In this document: one piece after another, positions 17,888 to 26,911 of the stretch
Layout: each line of letters begins with the position of its first letter
How positions within the stretch are numbered: the first letter of the stretch is position 1
Source of the DNA: JALYGK01 sp036259835
Lineage (GTDB): Bacteria > Actinomycetota > UBA4738
Assembly: GCA_036259835.1 (NCBI GenBank)
Contig: DATABA010000019.1
Coordinates: 1-64,000, forward strand
Direction of reading: 5' to 3'
DNA length: 64,000 nucleotides
Notes under the pieces: model-generated
What the model was told of the DNA's origin: nothing
Databases searched by the model: none
What the model saw: the letters and a program-made list of their open reading frames with translations, nothing else
Position numbers and translations under genes: made by a program

Positions 17888-19003
17888 ATGCACGCTCCGC
17901 AAAACTACCTGGCCGTGATCAAGGTGGTTGGGATCGGCGGCGGGGGAGTGAACGCCGTCAATCGGATGGTCGAAGCGGGGCTCAAGGGCGTCGAGTTCAT
18001 CGGAATCAATACGGACGCGCAGGCTCTCCTGATGTCTGAAGCTGACGTAAAGCTTGATATCGGTCGGAACACCACTCGCGGCCTGGGAGCGGGATCCGAT
18101 CCGGAGGTCGGCAGGCGCGCCGCCGAGGAACATCGCACCGAGATCGAGGAGATCCTCAAGGGCGCCGACATGGTGTTCATCACGGCCGGCGAAGGGGGTG
18201 GAACCGGCACCGGCGGAGCTCCGGTTGTCGCCGAGATCGCCCGGAATCTCGGGGCGCTCACCATCGGCGTAGTGACGCGGCCGTTCTCCTTCGAGGGCCG
18301 GAAACGCGCGACGCAGGCGGACCTGGGTATCAGCGACCTCAAGGGCGCGGTCGACACGCTGATCATCGTTCCAAACGACCGCCTTCTCCAGGTCGCCGAC
18401 CCCGTCACCCCCATGGTCGACGCGTTCAAGATGGCCGATCAGGTCCTCTATCAGGGTGTAGAGGGCATGACCTCGCTGATCATGACGCCCGGCCTGATCA
18501 ACCTCGACTTCGCGGACGTCAAGGCGGTGATGACGGGCGCTGGGTCGGCGCTCATGGGCATAGGGCTCGGATCGGGTGAGAACCGCGCGGAGGATGCCGC
18601 GCGGGGAGCGATCTCGTCGCCACTCCTCGAATCCTCGATCGAGGGAGCAAAGGGAGTTCTTCTTTCAGTGGCGGGACCGTCGGATCTTTCGCTGCACGAG
18701 GTTCACCACGCTGCCGAGACCATCACGAATGTGGCGCATCCCGACGCGAACATCATCTTCGGCGCGACCATCGATGACGGGCTCGGCGATCAGGTGCGGG
18801 TCACGGTGATCGCCGCGGGCTTCGACAAGATGGGGGATGGAAGACAGGAGCGGCTCGTTTCTCGGCCGGCGCCCCGTGAGCAGGAGACTCCCACCGTCCT
18901 TCGCGAGCAAGAGGACGAGGAAGACGTCTTCAAGCCTGCCCCGGCAGTGGTCGTTGGTGAGCCCGAGGAGGATCTCGACATCCCGGACTTCCTCAAGAGC
19001 TAG
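17888..19003 (+). CDS. ftsZ: Cell division GTPase FtsZ
   Basis: 371 residues from ATG 17888, preceded by AGGAGAGGAAGG. The tubulin-like GTPase forms the division ring. N terminus HAPQNYLAVIKVVGIGGGG (2-20) is typical of actinobacteria; tubulin signature GGGTGTG at 103-109; NTDAQALL at 41-48; T7-region motif NLDFADVK. The C-terminal tail ends DLDIPDFLKS, the conserved peptide that binds SepF. An in-frame ATG at 17813 would add 25 atypical residues without a ribosome site and is rejected. No ftsA is present in the cluster. Confidence 0.98.
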   Translation: MHAPQNYLAVIKVVGIGGGGVNAVNRMVEAGLKGVEFIGINTDAQALLMSEADVKLDIGRNTTRGLGAGSDPEVGRRAAEEHRTEIEEILKGADMVFITAGEGGGTGTGGAPVVAEIARNLGALTIGVVTRPFSFEGRKRATQADLGISDLKGAVDTLIIVPNDRLLQVADPVTPMVDAFKMADQVLYQGVEGMTSLIMTPGLINLDFADVKAVMTGAGSALMGIGLGSGENRAEDAARGAISSPLLESSIEGAKGVLLSVAGPSDLSLHEVHHAAETITNVAHPDANIIFGATIDDGLGDQVRVTVIAAGFDKMGDGRQERLVSRPAPREQETPTVLREQEDEEDVFKPAPAVVVGEPEEDLDIPDFLKS

Positions 19004-19028
19004 GGGTCGCGCGGCCCCTACGGGTGGG

Positions 19029-19061
19029 GGCGGGAGGGGCTCGAGGCGCCCTTCCCCCGCC
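19029..19061 (+). terminator. G+C-rich hairpin after ftsZ, possible terminator
   Basis: Outer stem GGCGGG (19029-19034)/CCCGCC (19056-19061) and inner stem GGGC (19037-19040)/GCCC (19048-19051). It lacks a T-tract, so it may only slow transcription. It lies in the only long spacer (105 nt) between ftsZ and pgeF, and a new promoter-like box follows it. Confidence 0.4.
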
Positions 19062-19096
19062 TCGGCGGAAAGGTTCCCGTCCCCACCCCCTCCTTT

Positions 19097-19102
19097 GATA
19101 AT
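19097..19102 (+). promoter_or_regulatory. -10 box for a leaderless pgeF transcript
   Basis: GATAAT ends 6 nt before the GTG start at 19109, so transcription would begin at or next to the start codon. There is no Shine-Dalgarno. This would split the sepF end of the cluster from ftsZ. Confidence 0.5.
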
Positions 19103-19108
19103 GGCCGA

Positions 19109-19888
19109 GTGCTCGAACGAAGAGAGTTCAGCAACGGCGTCCTTGCGCTGGTGTCGGCGACGATCGAATCCGACGGATTCCTCGCCGTATTCACCGAACG
19201 AGAACGGGGCACCAGCACTGGTGCGTTCCACAGTCTGAACCTTGGACTTCGAAACGGTGATCAGCCGGACAGGGCCGCCGCGAACCGGTCTCGCGTTTGC
19301 GACGCTCTCGCCATCTCTGAATTCGCATGCGGTCGACAGGTCCATGGCGCCAACATGGAACCGGTCGGCCGGGAACGCGCCGGCGCCGGATTCACCGATC
19401 CGTCGACGGCGTTCGACGACACGGACGCACTAATCACGTCGGACGCCGGCACCGCCCTTGCGGTCCTCACCGCGGACTGCTTCCCCCTGGCGCTCGTCGA
19501 TCCCCGACGCGGCACGGTCGCGGTGGTCCACGCCGGTTGGAGAGGTGTGGCCGCCGGGATCATTGGCAAGGCGATCTCGGCCTTCGAAGATCCGCGTGCG
19601 ATCAAGGCCGCTCTGGGACCGGGTATTGGCGTCGACCACTACGAGGTCGGCGAGGACGTCGCGTCCGCCGTCACCGCGGGGGCCGAAACCGATGCGGTGG
19701 TCCGAATGGACCGGGGCCGCCTCCAACTGGATCTCGGCGCAACGATTGAACAGTCATTGCGTGTTCGAGGAGTTCACGAAGTCGAGACCGCCGGCGTCTG
19801 CACCGCGTGCGAGGAAGAACGTTTTTTCTCCTACCGACGAGACGGCGTAACGGGCCGTCAGGCGCTCATCGCAATGCGGATGCCCTGA
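19109..19888 (+). CDS. pgeF: PgeF/YfiH family (multicopper-oxidase-like) purine nucleoside or peptidoglycan-editing enzyme
   Basis: 259 residues. Conserved zinc/active-site features: GRQVHG (H of the metal site), TADCFPLALVD (Cys and Asp) and HAGWRGVAAGI. PgeF in E. coli hydrolyses cytosolic UDP-MurNAc-L-Ser, correcting MurC errors; homologues also act as purine nucleoside phosphorylases or deaminases. Its usual place after ftsZ and before yggS in actinobacteria is kept here. Starts at GTG 19109 without a ribosome site but with a -10 box at leaderless distance. Stop overlaps the yggS start (TGATG). Confidence 0.88.
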   Translation: MLERREFSNGVLALVSATIESDGFLAVFTERERGTSTGAFHSLNLGLRNGDQPDRAAANRSRVCDALAISEFACGRQVHGANMEPVGRERAGAGFTDPSTAFDDTDALITSDAGTALAVLTADCFPLALVDPRRGTVAVVHAGWRGVAAGIIGKAISAFEDPRAIKAALGPGIGVDHYEVGEDVASAVTAGAETDAVVRMDRGRLQLDLGATIEQSLRVRGVHEVETAGVCTACEEERFFSYRRDGVTGRQALIAMRMP

Positions 19889-20610
19889 TGGACCCGATCG
19901 CCGCGGCTCTTCACGACGTACGCGCCAATATCGAGGCTGCGTGCGGGCGATCGGGGCGCAACCCGGATGACGTCGTGCTGATCGGCGTGACGAAACTCGT
20001 CCCCGCCGAGCGCGTGGCGCTCGCACGCGCCGCTGGGCTTACCAACTTCGGGGAGAACTACGCGGCAGAGCTGGCGGAGAAAGCGGCAACCGTAGAGGCC
20101 ACGTGGCACTTCATCGGAGCGCTCCAGAGCGGCACAGCGCGAGTCGTCGCCACGCATGCCAGCGTCATTCACTCCGCCGTCCCGGGTCGGGCCCTGGAGC
20201 GGGTGGCGCGGCGAGCTTCCGATCTGCCAAAGACGATCCCGTGCCTCCTACAAGTCGACTTCACCGGCAGGCGGAACGGCGTCCTGCCCGGAGCCGTCGC
20301 TGCGAGTCTCGAAGCCGTCGAGGATCTGGCCGGCATCCGCGTGATCGGGCTCATGACCATCCCAGCATGGTCACCGGAACCCGAGGCCGCTCGTCCGTAC
20401 TTCGTCCGGCTCCGGGAGCTCCGCGACCGCCTCCATCGGAGGTGGCCCGACCTAACGGAATTGTCGATGGGAATGTCGCTTGATTACCAAGTTGCAGTGG
20501 AGGAAGGGGCTACGATGTTGCGGATCGGGACCGCGCTCTTCGGAGATCGGCCACAGAAGCGTTCACCCGAGGGCGCGGGGCGGGGGAGTCGAGGCGCGAA
20601 GGAGACGTAG
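19888..20610 (+). CDS. PLP homeostasis protein, YggS/PLPBP family
   Basis: 240 residues. Single-domain alanine-racemase-like fold that binds pyridoxal phosphate through K36 (VTKLV), without known catalytic activity; family members keep free PLP and amino-acid pools balanced. NFGENYAAE, WHFIGALQ and the phosphate-binding end MSLDYQVAVEEGATMLRIG region are present. The usual LQxNK segment reads LQSGT, a departure from most homologues. The start is the ATG in the TGATG overlap with pgeF. A basic 20-residue tail follows the domain. Confidence 0.9.
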   Translation: MDPIAAALHDVRANIEAACGRSGRNPDDVVLIGVTKLVPAERVALARAAGLTNFGENYAAELAEKAATVEATWHFIGALQSGTARVVATHASVIHSAVPGRALERVARRASDLPKTIPCLLQVDFTGRRNGVLPGAVAASLEAVEDLAGIRVIGLMTIPAWSPEPEAARPYFVRLRELRDRLHRRWPDLTELSMGMSLDYQVAVEEGATMLRIGTALFGDRPQKRSPEGAGRGSRGAKET

Positions 20611-21087
20611 ATGGCCGGGGTGTGGAAGAAGGTCGGGACGTACCTGGGCTTGGTCGAAGACGAGGAGCTCGAGGACTACGAGGAGCCCCTCGAGGCCGCT
20701 GGCGGAGGCGCGGTTCAGCCCCGGGCGGCGCGTGTTCGAAGCGCGGAAGTCGTCCCCGATCGACCCGAAGCCGTCGTCAGGACCATGCCGACCGTCCGGC
20801 CGCCCGCGGTCGCATCCATCCACCGAGCCGAGCCGAAGCGGTTCAACGACGTTCGCGACATCGGTGAACGATTCAAACAGGGCGTAGCCGTGATCATGAA
20901 CCTCCAGGGAACCGAGGACTACGTCGCCAGACGCGTGGTCGACTTCGCCTCGGGCTTGGTATTCGGCCTGGAAGGCAGCATCGAGATGGTGGCGTCCCGA
21001 GTCTATCTCATGACCCCGGCAAACCTGGAGGTCTCCGCCGAGGATCGCGAGCGGCTGGTCGACGGGAGCTTCTTCAACCAGTTCTGA
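20611..21087 (+). CDS. sepF: Cell division protein SepF
   Basis: 158 residues. N-terminal amphipathic membrane-binding helix (about 1-15, VWKKVGTYLGLV), an acidic and proline-rich linker, and the SepF core (about 75-150) with FNDVRDIGERFKQGVAVIMN and RVVDFASGLVFGLEGSI. It tethers FtsZ to the membrane and takes the place of FtsA, which is absent here. Excellent Shine-Dalgarno GAAGGAGA before the ATG. The FNQF ending is normal. Confidence 0.95.
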   Translation: MAGVWKKVGTYLGLVEDEELEDYEEPLEAAGGGAVQPRAARVRSAEVVPDRPEAVVRTMPTVRPPAVASIHRAEPKRFNDVRDIGERFKQGVAVIMNLQGTEDYVARRVVDFASGLVFGLEGSIEMVASRVYLMTPANLEVSAEDRERLVDGSFFNQF

Positions 21088-21131
21088 CGGAAACGCGCCG
21101 CCGCGAGCAGGCGCCCGAGAAGGAGCGAGAC

Positions 21132-21389
21132 GTGGAGATCATCTGCATCCTGCTCTTCGTCTACTGGATCATCATGCTGGTGAGGATCATCTCGTCCTGG
21201 TTCCCCATCCCGTTCTCCGGGCCGATTCGGCGAATCATGGACGTCGTGTACGCCCTCACGGAACCCGTCATGCGGCCGCTCAGAAACATGGTTCCACCCG
21301 TTCGGATAGGTGCGATAGCATTAGACCTCTCACCCATAATCATCTTCATCGTGATCGGCGTGCTTCGGCAGGCGCTTTGCACACGATGA
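21132..21389 (+). CDS. YggT family membrane protein
   Basis: 85 residues with two hydrophobic helices (about 3-22 and 58-80) separated by the conserved WFPIPFSGPIRRIMDVVYALTEP segment, the mark of the YggT family. In actinobacteria and cyanobacteria the gene lies between sepF and divIVA, and the protein affects division or envelope organisation by an unknown mechanism. Start GTG 21132 with AAGGAGCGAGAC upstream. Confidence 0.9.
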   Translation: MEIICILLFVYWIIMLVRIISSWFPIPFSGPIRRIMDVVYALTEPVMRPLRNMVPPVRIGAIALDLSPIIIFIVIGVLRQALCTR

Positions 21390-21408
21390 CATCGGAGGTC
21401 TCCATTTG

Positions 21409-22512
21409 ATGCGGAAGAGACGCAGGGAACGCGCAGAACTCGAATCCGGGATGATGGCCGCCCCGGCCGAGCCTCGCCGCATTACGCCAATGGACATCCA
21501 ACAGAAAGAGTTCCGGCTCTCGTTTCGCGGCTACAACGAGCGCGAGGTGGATGAGTTCCTGGACGCCTTGACCGAGGAACTGGCGCGGCTGCAGTCCGAG
21601 AACGTGAGATTGAGAGCGGAGCTGGAGAACCGCGAGCAGGAGGCCAGGGCCGCGCAGGCCGAAGCCGAGGCCACGCTTCGCCGGGCGCGCGAAGAGGCGG
21701 CCAGAATGCTTCAAGAGGCCGAGGCACAGGCTCAGTCGGTACGGGAGGTGACCGAGGGCTCGCCGGCGATGGCCGAGGGTGCTCCGAGCGTCGGGTCGTT
21801 TCTGAAAAAGAACAGCATGGTTCAGGCCATCCGTCCATTCCTCGGACGTGAGCGTGAGTTCCTCCAGAGCATGGCCCGCCTCATTCAGGAACACGCCGAT
21901 TCCGTCCGCGAGGAAGTGCGCCAGATCAGAGAGGAGCCGTCACCGCTTCAAGAGGACACCGTCGCTCCGGTCGACCCGGATCGCACGGCGCTTCCCGGGG
22001 AGACCGCCCCACGGATCGCGGGGTCGCAGCCGAACACGACAGGTGAGCGGGAGATCTCGAGGAGATCGGGAAAGCGGCCGGCGGAGCGAGAGCCCGTTCG
22101 GCCAGAACGAATCGCCTCGCGCGAACGAGCCAAAGCGCCCGACCGCCGGGGCGGCAGTGATGCTGAGGACGGCCGGCGAGCAAAGGACCAGGGTCCTGCC
22201 TCCCCCCCCGCCGCTTCGACCGCCCCCGAACGACGCTCTGGAGGCCCGCTCTGGGGGGATGCCCCCTCGGAAGGAGCTCCGGCCGACCTCTTCAAGCCGA
22301 AGCGGCGGGTGGCGCGGCCCCCGGTCAGCCGGCTCGAAGAAGATCAGCCCGGCCGCTCCTTCGAGGAGGGACTCCCGCAGCGGGACCTCCCGGCGACCCA
22401 ACCCTTTGAACCGTTCCGGTTCGACGAGCGCTCAGGCGATCAGCCCCTGGAGCGGGGCGACGGTGACGAGGACGAGCGGTCGCTTCGCGAGCTCTTCTGG
22501 GGAGAGGAGTAG
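21409..22512 (+). CDS. divIVA: DivIVA/Wag31-like polar coiled-coil protein
   Basis: 367 residues. The DivIVA membrane-binding domain (ITPMDIQQKEFRLSFRGY, then NEREVDEFLDAL) is followed by a long coiled coil (about 55-110), a short coiled segment (about 135-170), and a low-complexity Arg/Glu/Pro tail of about 180 residues ending LRELFWGEE. DivIVA marks curved membrane at poles and septa and directs polar growth in actinobacteria. ATG 21409 is chosen, 10 nt after GGAGGT; TTG 21406 is 3 nt earlier, and ATGs nearer the domain are possible. Ends 4 nt from a convergent gene. Confidence 0.9.
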   Translation: MRKRRRERAELESGMMAAPAEPRRITPMDIQQKEFRLSFRGYNEREVDEFLDALTEELARLQSENVRLRAELENREQEARAAQAEAEATLRRAREEAARMLQEAEAQAQSVREVTEGSPAMAEGAPSVGSFLKKNSMVQAIRPFLGREREFLQSMARLIQEHADSVREEVRQIREEPSPLQEDTVAPVDPDRTALPGETAPRIAGSQPNTTGEREISRRSGKRPAEREPVRPERIASRERAKAPDRRGGSDAEDGRRAKDQGPASPPAASTAPERRSGGPLWGDAPSEGAPADLFKPKRRVARPPVSRLEEDQPGRSFEEGLPQRDLPATQPFEPFRFDERSGDQPLERGDGDEDERSLRELFWGEE

Positions 22513-22516
22513 CTAG

Positions 22517-23665
22517 CTAACTCTTCGGGATCTCCTTTGCCGGATCCACAAACGGCTTTTCCACCACGACGGCGCGTGCGTCGCCAAGAGGCGTTTCGAC
22601 TTCCAATTCCGTGCCGAGCGCCGCTCCCTCGATCGGCACCCACGCGTACCCGATGTTCTTCTTGAGGCGCGGAGAGTACAGCGCTGACGTCACCGTGCCG
22701 ACCTCTTCCCCCCCGATGCGAACCGGCCACTTCCGATCGTTGAAGCTCAGCCGCTCGGAGTGGATTTCGATGCCGACCAACTTCCTGGTGAGGCCCTGCT
22801 CTCGAATTCTGTGCAGAGCCTCCTTGCCCATGAAGTCGTCCGCTTTCTCCAGGTCGACCAATCGGTCGAGGTCGACCTCGTAGGGATTGTTCTCGAGCGT
22901 CATGTCGGCTCCATAGTTCAGGATGCCCGCCTCGACACGCCGGATGTCCGACGGACCCGTGGGGCGGATGTTGTACACCCGCCCGGCGTCCATGATCCGT
23001 TCCCACAGATCGGTTCCACGGCTTCCGTCGCGCAGGTAAATCTCGTATCCGACTTCGCCCGTCCAGCCGGTTCTTGTGACCACGACCGGAATTCCATCGA
23101 GGTCGGTCTCCAGGAACCAGTAATAGCGCAGGTCCAGCACTTGATCGCCGAACAACGAGTGCACCACGTCCTTCGAATGCGGCCCCTGCACCTGAAGCGG
23201 CGACACGTCGGGTTCGCGAAGCTCGACCTTCATGTCGCTCGTCGCCGCGATCCCCATTGCATAAAGGAGGACGTCACTATCGGCGAGCGCCAGCCAGAAG
23301 TGGTTTTCCCCCAGGCGCATCAGGACGGGATCGTTCACGATGCCGCCGTCGGGCGAGGTGATCACAACGTACTTGCCCTGCCCGACCGAGCACTTCGTGA
23401 GGTCGCGAGGCGTCAGCATTTGCGTGAAGCGGAAGGCGTCGGGCCCCGTGATCTCCACCTGTCGCTCCACGGCCACGTCCCACAGCGTGACGTGGTTGAT
23501 CAGATGCCAATACTCGGCCTCCAGGTCGTCGTACCGAATAGGGAACAGCGTGTGGTTGTAGACCGTGTAGCCGAGCGGTCCGTACGCCTGTTCTGCCTCG
23601 AAGAAGGGGGATCGCCGCAGTCGAGCCCCGGCCTGCACCAGCGTCATGTCGAACGGTTCAGGCAT
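22517..23665 (-). CDS. GcvT-family folate-dependent demethylase, DmdA-like
   Basis: 382 residues. Aminomethyltransferase fold, closest by eye to dimethylsulfoniopropionate demethylase DmdA: YTVYNHTLFP, WHLINHVTLWDVAVERQVEI, MLTPRDLTKCSVGQGKYV, ADSDVLLYAMGIA and the NYGADMTLENNPYE segment all follow DmdA. Such enzymes move a methyl or aminomethyl group to tetrahydrofolate. No glycine-cleavage H or P genes are adjacent, so it is not part of a gcv operon. True substrate is not provable here: DMSP, another methylated osmolyte or a dimethylglycine-type compound. AAGGAAG precedes the ATG. Transcribed in the same direction as ileS, 42 nt behind it. Confidence 0.8.
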   Translation of the reverse strand: MPEPFDMTLVQAGARLRRSPFFEAEQAYGPLGYTVYNHTLFPIRYDDLEAEYWHLINHVTLWDVAVERQVEITGPDAFRFTQMLTPRDLTKCSVGQGKYVVITSPDGGIVNDPVLMRLGENHFWLALADSDVLLYAMGIAATSDMKVELREPDVSPLQVQGPHSKDVVHSLFGDQVLDLRYYWFLETDLDGIPVVVTRTGWTGEVGYEIYLRDGSRGTDLWERIMDAGRVYNIRPTGPSDIRRVEAGILNYGADMTLENNPYEVDLDRLVDLEKADDFMGKEALHRIREQGLTRKLVGIEIHSERLSFNDRKWPVRIGGEEVGTVTSALYSPRLKKNIGYAWVPIEGAALGTELEVETPLGDARAVVVEKPFVDPAKEIPKS

Positions 23666-23707
23666 CGTTCTTCCTTTCTTTGCTGCTCGCGTCGGTTGTT
23701 CGAGTCA

Positions 23708-26700
23708 TCACGATCTCTTGAGCGACAAGCCGACTGTCTCGCCGTTCAGCGAGACATCCGACGTGGCCAGGGCGTCACCAACCACGAAATCGACGATATC
23801 GACAGCCAGCACTTCCGCCGCGACCTGGTCCCGGTACCGTGCGACCGCCGAGGAGACATCGGGTCCTCCTTTGACGCCGAGCGTGATCCGATCCGTGACC
23901 TCTAGCCCGGCCGACTTGCGCAGGTTTTGCACGTGGTGGATGAGATCTCTCACCATGCCTTCCCGCTTCAGTTCCTCAGTGAGTCGAAGGTCCAGAGCGA
24001 CCGTCACGGAGCCTTCCGACGCGAGCCCCCACCCCTCCTGCGTCTCCTGCACCAGGTCGACGTCGTCCGGGGTCAGAACCACGGTTCCCGAGGGAACCGA
24101 CAGCGTGACGTCGTGCCCACGGGCAAGTGAAGCGGCGAGCGAGCCGTCATCGTTCTGAAGCACCGCCGCCACTTCCTGGACGGCGCGCCCGAGCCGCGGC
24201 CCGAGCGCTGCGAACTTCGGTCTGGCGCGCCACCCGGTGAGCTCCTCGAGCGACTGAGCGAACGTCACTTCCTTCACGTTGAGCTCCTCGGCCACCAACG
24301 GCAGGAGTCGGTCCAGCCTGCGGGGGTCGCCGGGCTGGTGGACCGTGGCCCTTGCCAGCGGCTGCCGAATCCGAGCCTTGGACTCGGTACGTACTTGACG
24401 CCCGAGGGAGACGATCTGCCGGATCACCGACATCGCCTCGTCGAGGGCGGGGTCAATCACGCCGTGGTTCGGAACCGGGAAGTCGGTGAGGTGGACGGAT
24501 TCGGGCGCCCCACCGGCCTGCTCCGCCACGAGGTTGCGGTAGATCTCCTCGGACACGAATGGAGTGAACGGCGCCAAAAGCTGGGCAACCGTGGCCAGGC
24601 ACTCGTGGAGCGTTGCGTACGCCGACAGCTTCTCGGCGGGCGCGGTCCCGTCGCCGCTGCTCCGCGATGGGTCCCAGAAGCGCCGCCTGGACCGACGGAC
24701 GTACCAATTCGAGAGGTCATCGACCAGGGTGGCGATTCGTCTGGCCGCTCGGGTGGCGTCGTAGCCCTCCATTGCCCGGCGGACGACGGCGACCGTGCCG
24801 TGAAGCTGGGACAACGCCCACCGATCCAGGGGGGGTCGATTCGTCGGCGGAGGGGCTGTTGCCAGGTCGGGCTCGTCGATGTTCGCGTATGTCACATAGA
24901 AGTGGTACGTGTTCCACAGAGTCAGCATGAAAAGGCGTACCACGTTTTCGATCGCCTTCAACGACATGCGGCGCGGCTCCCAGGGTGACCCACCGGCGAG
25001 GAAGAACCATCGCAAGGCGTCCGCGCCGTATCGGTCGAGCACGAGCGAGGGGTCGAACACGTTCCCCAGGCTCTTTGACATCTTTCGTCCTTCTTCGTCC
25101 ACGATGAAACCGAGGCACACGACGTTCCGATACGAGGATTGCCCGAACAGAAGGACGGCCTCCGCCATGAGGGTGTAGAACCAGCCGCGGGTCTGGTCGA
25201 GCGCTTCGGCGATGAAGTGGGCGGGGAACCGCCGCTCAAACGTGTCCTTCGCAGGCGAATCGGCGCCCATGTACCCCCACTGAGCAAATGGCATGGCGCC
25301 GGCGTCGAACCACACGTCGATGAGATAGGGAACACGGCGAGCTTCGCTTTCGCACTTCCGGCACGCGATCGTCACTTCGTCGATGTATGGCTTGTGCGGG
25401 TCCATGCCGGTGACGTCGCGGCCGGCTAGCTCGGAGAGTTCCGCCAGCGACGCCACAGCGGTCTCATGGCCGTTCGCACAGATCCAGATGGGAAGCGGAG
25501 TGCCCCAATACCGTTCCCGAGAGAGCGACCAATCGACGTTGTTGGCAAGCCAGTCGCCGTACCGTCCGTGCTTGATGTGCTCCGGGTACCAGGTGACCGT
25601 TTCGTTGGCGGCGAGCAGCTGCTCGCGGTACGCCGTCGTCTTGATGTACCACGCGGGACGGGCGTAGTAGACCAGCGGAGTCTTGCAGCGCCAGCAGAAC
25701 GGATAGCTGTGGCGATACGTCCCTGACCACAGCAGCAGCTCCGCCTTCCGCAGATCCTCGATGATGTGCGCGTCGGCGTCGCGGATGTACATGCGGGCAT
25801 AGGGGCCGGCGCGGTCGTCGAATCGGGCCTCCGGATCGACGGGATTGATGACGGGCGCCCGATGCTCCCGCGCCAGCCGGAGGTCGTCTTCGCCGAACGC
25901 GGCACCGGTGTGGACGATGCCCGTCCCTTCGTCCGTGCGCACGAAATCGCCGACCGCCACGAAGCGCCACGACGCAGGATCCCCCTGTGGGTCCGAGGGC
26001 GATCCCGGGCCCACCAGCTCGAACGGCGCTCGGTATCGTGACCCAACCAGTTCCTCGAGTGACACATCGCGGACGACCCGCGCCTCCGGCCCCAGCGCTT
26101 CCTCGATCCGGTTCGCGGCGAGGACGACAGCGCGGTCCCCGGCGCGGCCTCCCGTTGCCAGCACGTATCGAATGTCCGGCCCCACCGCCGCAAGCGTGTT
26201 CGGGACGAGGGTCCACGGCATCGTGGTCCAGATCAGGAGATCCGCCTGGCCCGCGAGAGGCCCGGTGATCAGGGGAAGGCGGACGTAGATGCTCGGGTCG
26301 TCTGTCTCCTCGTATCCCAGGGCCACTTCGTGATCCGAGAGCGGAGTCCCGCATCGCGGGCAGTACGCCGTTACCTTGTCGGACTGGTACAGCAGACCCC
26401 TGCCGTGAAGCGTCTTCAGAGCCCACCAGACGCTCTGGATGTATTCGGCGTCCATGGTCCAGTAGGCGTCGTCGAGGTTGATCCAGAATCCGATGCGCTC
26501 CGTGGCGGTTCGCCACTCCTCGACGTACCGCTTTACCGACTCACGGCAGAGACGATTGAACTCCGCGACGCCGAACGATTCGATGTCGCGCTTCGTCTTC
26601 GTGCCGATCTCTTTCTCGATCTCGAGCTCGACGGGAAGCCCGTGACAGTCCCATCCGGCCTTCCGGTGCACGTACCGGCCATTCATCGTCCAGTAGCGCG

Positions 26701-26911
26701 GGTAGACGTCCTTGAAAACGCGGGTCTCCATGTTCCCCACGTGAGGTTTCGCGTTGGCGGTGGGAGGCCCCTCGTAGAAGACCCATTCGGGCGCCCCCTT
26801 GCGAAGCTCCAAGCTCTTTTCGAAGATCCGCGCGCGCGTCCAGAATTCGAGAACCCCCCGCTCCACCTGCGGGAGATCCGGCTTCTGGCTTGCGGGTCGA
26901 TGCCGAGGCAT
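23708..26911 (-). CDS. ileS: Isoleucyl-tRNA synthetase (long, eukaryote-like type)
   Basis: 1067 residues. Class I synthetase charging tRNA-Ile. The catalytic core is split by the CP1 editing domain, which holds AGWDCHGLPVELE (85-97), WTTMPWTLVPNT (228-239) and GTGIVHTGAAFGEDD (329-343); the KMSKS loop is intact (K610-S614); the C-terminal anticodon-binding and tail regions lack the zinc-binding end of the short type, which fits type 2 IleRS. The HIGH motif reads H57-V-G-N60, so the last His is Asn. GGAGG lies 12 nt before the ATG. A structured leader of about 200 nt lies upstream. Confidence 0.95.
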   Translation of the reverse strand: MPRHRPASQKPDLPQVERGVLEFWTRARIFEKSLELRKGAPEWVFYEGPPTANAKPHVGNMETRVFKDVYPRYWTMNGRYVHRKAGWDCHGLPVELEIEKEIGTKTKRDIESFGVAEFNRLCRESVKRYVEEWRTATERIGFWINLDDAYWTMDAEYIQSVWWALKTLHGRGLLYQSDKVTAYCPRCGTPLSDHEVALGYEETDDPSIYVRLPLITGPLAGQADLLIWTTMPWTLVPNTLAAVGPDIRYVLATGGRAGDRAVVLAANRIEEALGPEARVVRDVSLEELVGSRYRAPFELVGPGSPSDPQGDPASWRFVAVGDFVRTDEGTGIVHTGAAFGEDDLRLAREHRAPVINPVDPEARFDDRAGPYARMYIRDADAHIIEDLRKAELLLWSGTYRHSYPFCWRCKTPLVYYARPAWYIKTTAYREQLLAANETVTWYPEHIKHGRYGDWLANNVDWSLSRERYWGTPLPIWICANGHETAVASLAELSELAGRDVTGMDPHKPYIDEVTIACRKCESEARRVPYLIDVWFDAGAMPFAQWGYMGADSPAKDTFERRFPAHFIAEALDQTRGWFYTLMAEAVLLFGQSSYRNVVCLGFIVDEEGRKMSKSLGNVFDPSLVLDRYGADALRWFFLAGGSPWEPRRMSLKAIENVVRLFMLTLWNTYHFYVTYANIDEPDLATAPPPTNRPPLDRWALSQLHGTVAVVRRAMEGYDATRAARRIATLVDDLSNWYVRRSRRRFWDPSRSSGDGTAPAEKLSAYATLHECLATVAQLLAPFTPFVSEEIYRNLVAEQAGGAPESVHLTDFPVPNHGVIDPALDEAMSVIRQIVSLGRQVRTESKARIRQPLARATVHQPGDPRRLDRLLPLVAEELNVKEVTFAQSLEELTGWRARPKFAALGPRLGRAVQEVAAVLQNDDGSLAASLARGHDVTLSVPSGTVVLTPDDVDLVQETQEGWGLASEGSVTVALDLRLTEELKREGMVRDLIHHVQNLRKSAGLEVTDRITLGVKGGPDVSSAVARYRDQVAAEVLAVDIVDFVVGDALATSDVSLNGETVGLSLKRS

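Noticed and set aside
22760..23905. 381-residue plus-strand ORF across the DmdA-like gene and the end of ileS
   Set aside because: It overlaps two well-supported genes and has no recognisable domain.
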